Source of the DNA: Marinomonas aquiplantarum
GTDB lineage: Bacteria > Pseudomonadota > Gammaproteobacteria > Pseudomonadales > Marinomonadaceae
Length of the DNA stretch: 64,000 bases
Direction of reading: 5' to 3'
Assembly (NCBI RefSeq): GCF_003314975.1
Contig: NZ_QNRF01000003.1
Location: forward strand, 186,001 to 250,000
Numbering within the stretch: the stretch's first letter is position 1; each line of letters opens with the position of its first letter. The notes below the pieces were generated by a model. The model made no database searches. It saw nothing but the letters and a program-made list of their open reading frames with translations, and was not told the origin of the DNA. Shown one piece after another: positions 35,027-43,454 of the stretch. The translations under genes and the position numbers were made by a program.

Positions 35027-35305
35027 TTAGTTCCGTTTCCAAATACGGGCCACAGCGCGATCACTACCAAGTAACCCAACCACTTCGCAAACCAAACCGG
35101 TACCACAGAATAATACAATTGGAATCATTCCTGCGAATTGCCCTGTCACCAAAGTCACATAAATCGAAATGGCACCAATAACCAAACACAAGACCCCTAA
35201 CGTAATGAGCACTTTACGGTGGGATGGTTTGTAATCATACGCCCCTTCACCATCCTCAAAGAGGTTTAAAATAGGTGAACACAACTTTTCCAAAACCGCT
35301 TTCAT
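35027..35305 (-). CDS. Small membrane protein of unknown function
   Basis: 92 residues. A cytoplasmic N-terminus of about 30 residues with an acidic patch (EDGEGAYDY) and then basic residues precedes two hydrophobic helices (about 33-53 and 60-80), ending in a short basic tail (ARIWKRN). I do not recognise a family. Upstream sequence has no clear ribosome binding site, but the codon pattern and topology look genuine. Confidence 0.6.
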   Translation of the reverse strand: MKAVLEKLCSPILNLFEDGEGAYDYKPSHRKVLITLGVLCLVIGAISIYVTLVTGQFAGMIPIVLFCGTGLVCEVVGLLGSDRAVARIWKRN

Positions 35306-35472
35306 AACTCGATCCCAATCACTTTATCAATGTATTTTGCCTAATATCATCAATCAAAAGAAACCCACTGTCATCAAAATAAAACCAAATTGAGATTAAA
35401 CTTCGCTCTCTTGTCGTCGATATAGAAATACACATACAAACTATTTTCATTTACTAACATAATGGAGAAAAA

Positions 35473-36015
35473 ATGAAAAAGATTTTGTTATCTAGCTTAG
35501 CAACCGCAGCGGTTACTCTTTCAACAGGCACTTATGCAGAGTCATTATTTACTTTCATTGATTATGGATTCGGTAAAGTAGACGTTAGCTCTTCTGATGA
35601 TGACTACACTTCCCTTTCTGGCGCATTTGAAACCTCTGGCGGGCCTTATGTTGCATTTGAATCAACGGAATACGGCAGTTTGGATGTCATGGCCGTTGGT
35701 GCTGGTGTGTATTCCAGTGTTGGCAGTCAATCCAATGTTTTTGGACAATTACAATATGTGGAAGTGGATCTGGGCCGCAATGACGAAACAGGCTTCCGTC
35801 TTACTGCAGGTATACGCTCCACTATTTCAGATCGCGTTGAACTGGAAGGTAAGTTCAAATACGACGACGTTTTCTCTGACACAGATTCCAGCTTTGCTGT
35901 GGCGGCTCGCTATTACGTCACAAAGAACTTCTCAGTGGCAGCCAACTATGACACAGCGGAAATCGCTGGGTACAACTACGATGCCATGTTCGCTTCACTA
36001 CGTTTGAGCTTTTAA
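35473..36015 (+). CDS. Outer-membrane beta-barrel protein
   Basis: 180 residues with a signal peptide (cleavage after TYA, about residue 22). The mature part alternates hydrophobic and polar residues as in eight-stranded barrels, and ends in Phe (ASLRLSF), the usual outer-membrane insertion signal. GGAG precedes the ATG. It resembles OmpA/OmpW-like small barrels, but no specific family can be named. Confidence 0.75.
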   Translation: MKKILLSSLATAAVTLSTGTYAESLFTFIDYGFGKVDVSSSDDDYTSLSGAFETSGGPYVAFESTEYGSLDVMAVGAGVYSSVGSQSNVFGQLQYVEVDLGRNDETGFRLTAGIRSTISDRVELEGKFKYDDVFSDTDSSFAVAARYYVTKNFSVAANYDTAEIAGYNYDAMFASLRLSF

Positions 36016-36048
36016 GTCCGTTTAAGCAACAAGGTTAAATCAGACAAT

Positions 36049-36098
36049 AAAAAAGCGCTTGTCGGTCTCCACATGGAACACCAACAAGCGCTTTTTTT
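36049..36098. terminator. Bidirectional terminator between beta-barrel gene and ilvE
   Basis: Outer stem AAAAAAGCGCTTGT / ACAAGCGCTTTTTTT with an imperfect inner stem (GGT-TCC / GGA-ACC). It has A-run and T-run flanks and serves both convergent genes. Confidence 0.85.
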
Positions 36099-36113
36099 GT
36101 GCATCAACCCCGA

Positions 36114-37112
36114 TTAAACGACTTTCGTTAACCAGTTGTGCTTGTCTTCTGCTTTACCCCATTGAATATCATTCAATGCTTGACGAAGCTTCTGTGCAAT
36201 TGGGCCAGGTTCGCCACTGCCCACTTTGAAGTCTTTGCCATTATGAATAAAAGTACCTACAGATGTCAGCACCGCAGCGGTACCAGACAATACCGCTTCC
36301 ACTTCTGGCTTAGCAGCACGTTCCAATAGCTCATCAACCGTAATATCACGCTCAGATATTGTCATACCCAAGTCTTTCGCTAGCGTCAAAATAGAAGAAC
36401 GTGTCACACCATGTAGGAAACTCGTGTCCAAACCTTTGGTGATGATTTCATTACCGTCAATCAACAAAAAGTTAGCGGCTCCCGTTTCCTGAACATCCCC
36501 ATTTGGACAAAACAAGATTTGATCCGCTTGTACCGATTCTTGTGCTTGGAAAATCGGCCCGAGTGCACTGGCATAGTTAGCACCGCTTTTTACCATCCCC
36601 ATGTGGGGTGCACAACGCATACCCGTTTCTTCAAGCAGCAAGCGTAGCGCTTTTGCGCCACCGGTAAAATAATCGCCAACAGGCGATAACAAAACATACA
36701 ACATAGAGGTCGCCGTTGGTACAGCCGCTTTACCAATGGCCGCTTCCGTACCAATATGAGTTGGACGAATGTACATAGAACCAGGAGGTGTGGGAACATC
36801 CTCAGCGTATTCTGCTACCACATCCAAAATCATTTTCGACACCGCCGCCTCATCCAATTCCGGCAAAGATAACAAACGGCTACTTTGCACCAAACGTTTG
36901 ACGTTTTGGTCCATTCGAAATACATGCACACTGCCGTCTTCATGGCGAAATGCCTTCAAACCTTCAAAGCAGGTACTAGAGTAATGTAAGACGTGCGCAC
37001 CTGGATGCAATTGAATGCTGTCCGCCGCTACTATGCTTGCTTCACTCCACTGATTATTTTCGAATGTCGCTAATGCCATCTTAGGCATAAAAACGCTACC
37101 AAAAGCCGCCAT
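36114..37112 (-). CDS. ilvE: Branched-chain amino acid aminotransferase
   Basis: 332 residues, fold-type IV PLP enzyme. The PLP Lys is in MGMVKSGANYA, and ETGAANFLLI with the LSGTAAVL region matches branched-chain aminotransferases of the longer bacterial type. It carries out the last step of valine, leucine and isoleucine synthesis. It appears monocistronic, with its own terminator, and about 180 bases of AT-rich DNA upstream. Confidence 0.92.
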   Translation of the reverse strand: MAAFGSVFMPKMALATFENNQWSEASIVAADSIQLHPGAHVLHYSSTCFEGLKAFRHEDGSVHVFRMDQNVKRLVQSSRLLSLPELDEAAVSKMILDVVAEYAEDVPTPPGSMYIRPTHIGTEAAIGKAAVPTATSMLYVLLSPVGDYFTGGAKALRLLLEETGMRCAPHMGMVKSGANYASALGPIFQAQESVQADQILFCPNGDVQETGAANFLLIDGNEIITKGLDTSFLHGVTRSSILTLAKDLGMTISERDITVDELLERAAKPEVEAVLSGTAAVLTSVGTFIHNGKDFKVGSGEPGPIAQKLRQALNDIQWGKAEDKHNWLTKVV

Positions 37113-37294
37113 TACTGTTTCCTAATTTAGTTGAAAAAAAATGAATTACTTGAGCTAAACAAGCCACAGAACGAGCCTTTTTTAGCATGACTGATTCCGT
37201 CCACAAATATTAAAACGGAACCGAGTTTGAAGGAAGCAAATATGAGGTTAGGAAGGAAATAAAATGAAATACTCAATATTTTTTGCCATATTGG

Positions 37295-37579
37295 TTACAT
37301 AAAAGCCGACCATTGGCTTAAGACCAAGACCAACCCCAATAAATTGACAAACACGCTTGCCCAAAACACCAACATAAAACGCTTTTTACTCCGCTTATGA
37401 TGGAATAACTTTTGCGCCACCAGCGCTCCAATCCAACCGCCCAACAAAGACAGTAAGTGCAAGGTGGATTCCTGAACTCGCCAATGACCTCGTATCGCCG
37501 CGTGTTTATCAAAACCGTAAGCCAAAACAGCTAAAAGGCTGAAAAAAGCATACCAAGCACAAATTAAGCTGAACATCAT
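37295..37579 (-). CDS. DUF1294 family membrane protein
   Basis: 94 residues with three hydrophobic segments and the DUF1294 core (YGFDKHAAIRGHWRVQESTLHLLSLLGGW, cut here for length at the family-defining DKxxA and LHLL patches). Function unknown. The start overlaps the DUF1499 gene stop by four bases, so the two are coupled. Confidence 0.8.
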   Translation of the reverse strand: MMFSLICAWYAFFSLLAVLAYGFDKHAAIRGHWRVQESTLHLLSLLGGWIGALVAQKLFHHKRSKKRFMLVFWASVFVNLLGLVLVLSQWSAFM

Positions 37580-37950
37580 AATTGGGCTCGAATTGACTCC
37601 ATGCGTTTACGGTTTACGCCCAAATCAGAGTAGCCCACTCGAGAAGCTGATCGAATGTGAATAGTCGTCAAACTCGGTGACTCTTCAACAAAGTAGAATT
37701 CCACATCATCAACAAAGCGAAACAAGGCAGACTTAAACTCAGCATGTAAATAGTTTGCTTCCTTGATCACGATATTCACACGTTTAGTCTGCTGCAGAAT
37801 GGCTATAATTGCCTGATAAGCATTTTCTAGATTGCCATGAAATAACAATGGATCAATATAATGCTCTCTGTCTTGTGCTTGACTACTGACACAGTTCGGC
37901 TTATTCGAACAGGCCGTTAGTTGACCTTGATTCACACCCAGTTTTGCCAT
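37576..37950 (-). CDS. DUF1499 family protein
   Basis: 124 residues. It matches DUF1499: NCVSSQAQD near residue 20, then a conserved VDDVEFYF and the RSASRVGYSDLGVNRKR C-terminal signature. No signal peptide is visible in this copy, although some relatives are lipoproteins. Function unknown. It is translationally coupled to the downstream DUF1294 gene. Confidence 0.82.
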   Translation of the reverse strand: MAKLGVNQGQLTACSNKPNCVSSQAQDREHYIDPLLFHGNLENAYQAIIAILQQTKRVNIVIKEANYLHAEFKSALFRFVDDVEFYFVEESPSLTTIHIRSASRVGYSDLGVNRKRMESIRAQL

Positions 37951-38068
37951 GCTATTTCCTCTACCACTGATGCCAATTAATGTATCGTCATAGTTTGCTT
38001 ATTCACGCAAGCTTTCGACAAATTATACCATCCTTCAAAGGCTGCAGCTCCTTGTAACAACTTATACT

Positions 38069-38539
38069 TTATACGCCCGTCAAAATATAACAGGCGAGAC
38101 CACTACTAACGGTTCTTAAGTGATTCAGTCGTGTCCACCTCGTTGAGTATTCATGCCAAATGGCATCACTTTGTTGCTTGTCTTCTGGGCTAAGCTTTAG
38201 TCGCTCATTCAATGGCACATTTCCAAACAAGGTGACCGCAAACATACCAAATAAATACATCACGGCTGACGTTACCCAAAGCCATGAAGTATTCTCTTGC
38301 CAGTGAAATACATGCCATATAAAAGCCCCCAACAACCAAAGACTGGTGGCAAAGAAAACGGGCATAAAGCCACTGCGTAAAATTACTTGATTTATGCGGT
38401 TCATGGCCTTAATCGCGTCACTTGCCGACAAACGATTTAATGCCCTCATCACGAACACAGAAAAAGCGAAATAGGTGCCCGTCATGGTGCCCAGCAAGAC
38501 AATCAACAATCCTGTCATCTCAGCGCTCCTGTTGCTCAC
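38069..38539 (-). CDS. DUF1772 family membrane protein
   Basis: 156 residues, with four hydrophobic segments and the DUF1772/anthrone-oxygenase-like pattern (ALNRLSASDAIKAMNRINQ; TLFGNVPLNERL). The family includes small membrane oxygenase-like proteins, but bacterial members are mostly uncharacterised. The start lies 20 bases inside the upstream SDR-type gene, which is a longer overlap than usual, so the pair is almost certainly co-translated. Confidence 0.8.
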   Translation of the reverse strand: MSNRSAEMTGLLIVLLGTMTGTYFAFSVFVMRALNRLSASDAIKAMNRINQVILRSGFMPVFFATSLWLLGAFIWHVFHWQENTSWLWVTSAVMYLFGMFAVTLFGNVPLNERLKLSPEDKQQSDAIWHEYSTRWTRLNHLRTVSSGLACYILTGV

Positions 38540-39356
38540 GCCACATGGACAAACTTGCTAGGTCAGCAAGATATTGATCAAAATTACGTGCAGGTCGATC
38601 CAATACTTGCATTACCGTATCTGTTGTAGACGCATTACGACCATCCAACACATTGACAAACAGCTCATTGATTAGCCAAGCCATTTCATCCGGTAAACCT
38701 TGCTGTTTAGCACCTGACAAATAGGCCTCTACTGGCACAGGAGTGAAGTGTATTTTCCGCCCTAAGATGTTGCTGATTTTCTCAACACAATGATCAAAAC
38801 TTAGCAATTCAGGCCCAGTCACTTCCAGCAATCGATTTTGTAAATGAGGCTGAGTTAACGCCGCAGCCACCACATCGGCAATGTCTTCTACATCAATAAA
38901 AGGTTCTTTAGCGTTAGGCTTTGGCAAGACCAAGTCTCCAGCTGCAATGCCCTGTGCCATAAAACTTTCACTGAAATTCTGCATAAACCAACTGGCACGA
39001 ACCACATTCCATTGTAGCCCACTCTGCATTACCACCTGCTCCGCTCGAAGTGCTCCCTCTTCTCCCCGACCAGATAACAAAACAACATGCTCTATCCCAA
39101 CTTGCTTTGCCACCTCAACAAACGCCACCATATCCTCTTGTGCTTGTGGCACTGCCAGATCAGGATAATAAGTCACATAGACGGCTTTTACTCCGGACAA
39201 AGCCGACGCCCAAGTACCTAGCTCTGTCCAATCAAAAACAACATCACTATGGCGTGACAAACCTCGAGTACTCAATCCCAACGCACTCAATTTATTAATG
39301 ACTCTTGCACCCGTTTTACCCTGTGCACCTATCACAGCAATCACTTCACGTTTCAT
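38520..39356 (-). CDS. NmrA-like NAD(P)-binding SDR-type protein
   Basis: 278 residues. The N-terminal dinucleotide-binding motif is VIGAQGKTGARV (near residues 8-19). Later motifs (VLLSGRGEEGA; VVRASWFMQNF; PFIDVEDIADVVAAAL) match NmrA/QOR2-type atypical SDRs, which bind NADP and often act as quinone reductases or redox sensors. It is paired with DUF1772 downstream and divergent from an AraC regulator, a common redox-responsive arrangement. Confidence 0.85.
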   Translation of the reverse strand: MKREVIAVIGAQGKTGARVINKLSALGLSTRGLSRHSDVVFDWTELGTWASALSGVKAVYVTYYPDLAVPQAQEDMVAFVEVAKQVGIEHVVLLSGRGEEGALRAEQVVMQSGLQWNVVRASWFMQNFSESFMAQGIAAGDLVLPKPNAKEPFIDVEDIADVVAAALTQPHLQNRLLEVTGPELLSFDHCVEKISNILGRKIHFTPVPVEAYLSGAKQQGLPDEMAWLINELFVNVLDGRNASTTDTVMQVLDRPARNFDQYLADLASLSMWREQQER

Positions 39357-39487
39357 TTTAAACCCTCACTTTTAATTGGGAGTTAGCAAGCTGCTGCTAA
39401 CCTGAAACAAAGTGTAAAAGGCGCCACCTTGATATTTAATGCTTTAACATCCATACTTTTTTGCAGTTTGTCTAAAAAATCATTTTA

Positions 39488-40492
39488 ATGGACTTTTGCA
39501 TGCTCCCTCCACGTGACATCCCAAGCCACTCAGACACTCTTGGCGAAACACTCTACTCGCTTAGATTAAATGGCTTGATCTACGCCAATTCAGAATTAAC
39601 AGCCCCTTGGGGAATCGCGATGCCACCATTGATGGGAAAAATGATGTTCCACATCGTGACGCAAGGCAGCTGCTGGTTAAGCTTTGAGAACGGTCAAAGC
39701 CATTTTTTACAACCTGGGGAATTAGCGCTGGTGCCAAAAGGATTGGGGCATACCATTAGCCATGAAAAGGAACAGGCATGCGAACCTTTCTTTGATATTC
39801 CTGTTACCAAGCTCTCAGAACGATATGAGTTCTTGCGCTATGGTGGAAAGAGAAAGGCAAATGAAAGAGAAAGTCAAAGCCACCTCACTCGACTCATCTG
39901 CGGGGTGTTAAGCTTTGATCATCTTGCTGGGCAAAAGCTGGTAGAACAACTACCCGAAGTCATACATCTTACGCCGTCAAAAGACAATCTGCCTTTATCG
40001 CTGCAAAACATGATACAAACACTGGAACAAGAAGCCACTACCCTCGCCCCAGGCGGCGAAACCATCATGACGCATTTGGCAGACATTATAGTAATTCAAG
40101 CCATTCGTAGCTGGATCACTCAGAATAACAGTGGGACAAGCGGATGGCTTAGTGGACTGCAACACCCAAAATTGAGTAAAGCCCTATCCGCCATTCATAC
40201 TCAGCCACAACACGCTTGGACGGTAGACAGACTGGCTAAACTATCTGGCATGTCACGCTCAGGATTTTCAGCACAATTTACTCAAGTTATCGGTACGTCG
40301 GTAAAGCACTATCTCACCGAATGGCGAATGAATTTAGCGAGAAATAAGATACAACACACTTCTGTCACATTAGCAGATCTGGCCGAAGAATTGGGCTATC
40401 AGTCTGAAGCCGCCTTTTCCAGAGCCTACAAGCGTATCTTAGGTGAGCCACCCCTTCGGCCCAAAAAGCTCATAGGGGATAAACGCGTTTAA
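39488..40492 (+). CDS. AraC-family regulator with N-terminal cupin domain
   Basis: 334 residues. An AraC_binding/cupin_6 domain occupies about residues 20-190 (APWGIAMPP; PGELALVPKGLGHTI). The AraC HTH lies in the last 100 residues (WTVDRLAKLSGMSRSGFSAQF and LADLAEELGYQSEAAFSRAYKR). It is divergent from the SDR-DUF1772 pair, so it probably controls them. Weak ribosome binding site; ATG 39500 is an alternative start. The 3' end overlaps the convergent ASCH gene by 23 bases. Confidence 0.88.
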   Translation: MDFCMLPPRDIPSHSDTLGETLYSLRLNGLIYANSELTAPWGIAMPPLMGKMMFHIVTQGSCWLSFENGQSHFLQPGELALVPKGLGHTISHEKEQACEPFFDIPVTKLSERYEFLRYGGKRKANERESQSHLTRLICGVLSFDHLAGQKLVEQLPEVIHLTPSKDNLPLSLQNMIQTLEQEATTLAPGGETIMTHLADIIVIQAIRSWITQNNSGTSGWLSGLQHPKLSKALSAIHTQPQHAWTVDRLAKLSGMSRSGFSAQFTQVIGTSVKHYLTEWRMNLARNKIQHTSVTLADLAEELGYQSEAAFSRAYKRILGEPPLRPKKLIGDKRV

Positions 40493-40937
40493 AGTGCTCC
40501 AACACCAGCAACATATTTTCTTTAGGAGAAATCCCTAATTCTTCACACTCCTTTGAAAAGAAATCCCAGTGAGCTTCACGCCACCAGCGCAATGACTTAT
40601 CACCTTCACCCTCTGCCGCCGCAAACTCGGCCGTCACGTCATTAAAACGGCATTCGCTAACTTGGGTCGTCTCAATAATACAAACAGGCTCACCCTGCCA
40701 GTTGGTGACCACTTGCAAATGCCCAACTTGGGGATAGGCTTCATTCTCATGATGATACCAATGGGCCATACTGCAAGACGCACGCTTTTCACCTCGTAAA
40801 ACCAGCTCAGCACAAAGATTGGCATTCACCTCATCGGCACAAAAGTGATCCGCACTAAACGAAGAGTACTGCTCAGCTTGCACCTTGGGCAAAGAATTCA
40901 AATAACGTGTTAGGTAGGATCGACTATTCGATTGCAT
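40470..40937 (-). CDS. ASCH domain protein
   Basis: 155 residues. It matches the ASCH fold (GEKRASCSM; VGHLQVVTNWQGEPVCIIETTQV; AAAEGEGDKSLRWWREAHWDFF), a PUA-like RNA-binding fold. Some close relatives have reported nucleic-acid or N4-acetylcytidine-related hydrolase activity, but no function can be fixed here. The C-terminal coding overlaps the AraC gene end convergently by 23 bases. Confidence 0.85.
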   Translation of the reverse strand: MQSNSRSYLTRYLNSLPKVQAEQYSSFSADHFCADEVNANLCAELVLRGEKRASCSMAHWYHHENEAYPQVGHLQVVTNWQGEPVCIIETTQVSECRFNDVTAEFAAAEGEGDKSLRWWREAHWDFFSKECEELGISPKENMLLVLEHFKRVYPL

Positions 40938-40978
40938 TACAAGGAAATAATAAGAGACAAAATGATAAAACTAAATAT

Positions 40979-41004
40979 AGACGGCTTTATAAATAAAGCC
41001 GTCT
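40979..41004 (-). terminator. Hairpin after the small lipoprotein genes
   Basis: Perfect 12-bp stem AGACGGCTTTAT / ATAAAGCCGTCT around AA. On the minus strand it is followed by ATATTTAG rather than a clean T-run. Probable terminator of the two lipoprotein genes. Confidence 0.6.
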
Positions 41005-41014
41005 AATTCGACAA

Positions 41015-41218
41015 TTAATCGTCAATCGTTTCACAAACCATATTACTGGAATCAATTGCCTCACATAAATGAAGCTCTCCAGAAACACCAAACGGGCGGT
41101 TATGATTTTCAGTTACAAAGTACATATTATCTTCAGCAGCAGGTTCAATACTTGTAAAGGTTGAAGCACAACCAGTCAGACCAACCGCAATCAGCAAAGC
41201 TAATAATTTAAATTTCAT
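41015..41218 (-). CDS. Small lipoprotein of unknown function (copy 1)
   Basis: 67 residues. Lipoprotein signal with lipobox LTGC (Cys at residue 17), then about 50 acidic residues with one Cys pair near the end (LHLCEAID and MVCETIDD). AAGGA precedes the ATG. It lies 14 bases after a similar lipoprotein gene whose C-terminus has the same spacing of Cys, Asp and Cys, so the two are probably tandem paralogues. No family recognised. Confidence 0.65.
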   Translation of the reverse strand: MKFKLLALLIAVGLTGCASTFTSIEPAAEDNMYFVTENHNRPFGVSGELHLCEAIDSSNMVCETIDD

Positions 41219-41232
41219 TTTTCAAAATCCTT

Positions 41233-41433
41233 TTACTTAAAATCAACATTTATACGTTCACAATCACCAGCATCTGGTGTTGATGGACAGTGAAAAATAG
41301 CTTTACTGCCATCATATTGACCGGACACGAAACGACCACCATCTGGTGCGACAGCACTATCATTGTAAAAAGATGAACAGGCACTGACACTTGCTGCGAC
41401 AGTAATTAATAAACATAATTTTTTTAGCATCAT
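41233..41433 (-). CDS. Small lipoprotein of unknown function (copy 2)
   Basis: 66 residues. Signal with lipobox VSAC (Cys at residue 19), then a short mature part ending with a Cys pair (IFHCPSTPDAGDCERINVD). AGGAAG lies five bases before the first ATG. Weakly similar to the next gene, consistent with tandem duplication. A disulfide-stabilised periplasmic peptide is plausible. Function unknown. Confidence 0.65.
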   Translation of the reverse strand: MMLKKLCLLITVAASVSACSSFYNDSAVAPDGGRFVSGQYDGSKAIFHCPSTPDAGDCERINVDFK

Positions 41434-41720
41434 TGATACTTCCTTTTAAAGTAAAACAATCCTTAAGCGCAATTTAGATATATTAGAAAGGAGCTCTTAT
41501 CCTTAAAGCTAAACATCCATAATTATAACGAAAGAAGCAAAGTTCCCTCGAGCTTAAGAGCATATTATCTAGCCACTTCATATTACTAAACAGCCAATTA
41601 AAATTCCAACTCTAATTAATGATCAAACAAAAATATAAATCAACTAAATGCTTTTATTCTTGATAACCATATACCACCTTTCTTATTAGAGCGTCATTAT
41701 ACTTTTCCTATGAGCTATAA
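41434..41720. other. AT-rich intergenic region between lipoprotein and LysR genes
   Basis: About 287 bases of AT-rich DNA. I see no gene, repeat or recognisable RNA. It should hold the promoter for the lipoprotein pair; the LysR gene ends here without a clear terminator. Confidence 0.4.
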
Positions 41721-42647
41721 TCAGGCCTGAACAAACTCTTTCGGCCTGTCACTTAACGCCTCTACAATGTCGTTAATCATGGCCCTAACAATGGGCTTTT
41801 GTGCCGATGACGGTTTCCAAACCAAATACAACATAGCGTTATCTTGTTCAGTCAGTGAAGCCTGCCAATTTGGCAATACCTCAACCAAACGACCGTCTTT
41901 TAGATCCTCTTCAATAAAAAGTTTACTCACCAAAGTAATACCCTGGTGCGCTTTGGCCCACATCAACAAAGGTGTTCCGCCTTCTGACGAGAGCATTGGG
42001 TCAATGCGGATTTTTCTATGCTCAGTTCCCTTTTTAAAATGCCACCAAGTATGCTGACGAGATCGATAAAAAGCCAAACAAGCGTGAGATTTTAGATCCT
42101 CTGGTGATTCAATGGGGGCAGACTGTTGCAGATAAGACGGTGAGGCAACCAGTACATTGGGCATCAGTCTTAATGGCCGAAAGAGCAAACTTGAGTCATC
42201 TGGACGCCCATATCGAATGGCCAAATCAAATGGGCCTTTATGAAGATCAGAGAGATTATTGTCCAAACTGATCGCAATCTTAGTGTCTGGGTGTTTCTGT
42301 CTAAATTGGGCGATAAGAGGCACTAGAATGGCTCTGCCTATGGAGTCAAATGTGGCGATGCCTAAACTGCCATCAACCTTAGCATCTTCTTTAACAAAAC
42401 TGTGCTTGGCGGTATGAACTGACTGCAAGATTTGTTTGCATTGATTATAAAACTGCTCCCCATCTGGTGTGAGATCCAGCCGACGAGTTGAGCGAATCAG
42501 CAACTTGGTTTTCACTTCATGCTCAAGCTGATTGACCTTTCTAGTGATGGAGCTCGGCTTTTTCCCTAACGACTCCGCCGCCGCACTAAAAGAGCCTAAT
42601 TCCACCACTCTGACAAATTGTTCCATCGCCTCAAACACAAGATGCAT
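41721..42647 (-). CDS. LysR-family transcriptional regulator
   Basis: 308 residues. N-terminal winged helix (FVRVVELGSFSAAAESLGKKPSSITRKVNQLE) and a C-terminal periplasmic-binding-like effector domain. It resembles the CrgA/QhpR-like group of LysR proteins. Divergent from the nitroreductase gene with a 138-base gap, so it likely controls that gene and itself. The start may be ATG 42647 or ATG 42626. Confidence 0.9.
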   Translation of the reverse strand: MHLVFEAMEQFVRVVELGSFSAAAESLGKKPSSITRKVNQLEHEVKTKLLIRSTRRLDLTPDGEQFYNQCKQILQSVHTAKHSFVKEDAKVDGSLGIATFDSIGRAILVPLIAQFRQKHPDTKIAISLDNNLSDLHKGPFDLAIRYGRPDDSSLLFRPLRLMPNVLVASPSYLQQSAPIESPEDLKSHACLAFYRSRQHTWWHFKKGTEHRKIRIDPMLSSEGGTPLLMWAKAHQGITLVSKLFIEEDLKDGRLVEVLPNWQASLTEQDNAMLYLVWKPSSAQKPIVRAMINDIVEALSDRPKEFVQA

Positions 42648-42785
42648 TCCTTATTTATCAATGAAAAAGCAGTATTCCCCATTATTGCGCATAACGCAAA
42701 AATAGAAACCTAATCTAGGCAGTTTATGCATTGGTAGAAACTCGGCACCATGTCCTTATTCACTTAAAACACATAGGAGCAAACC

Positions 42786-43388
42786 ATGAGTGTATTCAAT
42801 CTAATCGAGAAAAGACGTTCAATTAAACACTTTGATCCCGACCACAAAATGTCTGAGCAAGAGTTTGATAAACTCATCAAAGCGGCGATCCTGGCCCCTA
42901 CCTCTTTCAACATTCAGCATTGGCGCTTTGTACGTGTGGTGGACGAAAATCAGCGTCACAAAATCCAAAATGCCGCGTGGAACCAAGAACAAATCAGTTC
43001 CGCATCTGAACTCGTTATCATAGTCGCCAACACCCAAGCTTGGTCCGACAACCCGAGAAGATACTGGAAGAACGCCCCAAATGAGGTTCAAGACATGCTG
43101 GTGTCCATGCTGGAAAACTTCTATCAAGACAATGCATGGCTACAAAGAGACGAAGCCATTCGATCCGGTGCCATGGCTGGGCAGAACCTAATGCTGGCTG
43201 CGGAAGAAATGGGCTACAACACCAGCCCAATGATCGGCATCGAATTTGATAAGGTCGCCGAACTGATTCAGCTTCCCAAAGACCATGTCATCGTCATGAT
43301 GTTGGCCATCGGCAAAGGCACCAAACCCGCACAACCGCGAGGTGGACAGCTTCCTGTAAAGGAACTGGTGATTGAAAACTGCTTTTAA
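42786..43388 (+). CDS. Nitroreductase family protein
   Basis: 200 residues, FMN-dependent nitroreductase fold: RRSIKHFDPDHKMS at the N-terminus (FMN phosphate contact), APTSFNIQHWRF, and a C-terminal MMLAIGKGTKPAQPRGGQLP. It would reduce quinones, nitro-compounds or a related substrate using NAD(P)H. AGGAG precedes the ATG. The divergent LysR gene is the likely regulator. Confidence 0.9.
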   Translation: MSVFNLIEKRRSIKHFDPDHKMSEQEFDKLIKAAILAPTSFNIQHWRFVRVVDENQRHKIQNAAWNQEQISSASELVIIVANTQAWSDNPRRYWKNAPNEVQDMLVSMLENFYQDNAWLQRDEAIRSGAMAGQNLMLAAEEMGYNTSPMIGIEFDKVAELIQLPKDHVIVMMLAIGKGTKPAQPRGGQLPVKELVIENCF

Positions 43389-43454
43389 TCGCTCCCCTTT
43401 GCGCTCTAATTAGCCGCGCCCAAATGGTGTTCATTTACGGTATTTAAGCGGCCA

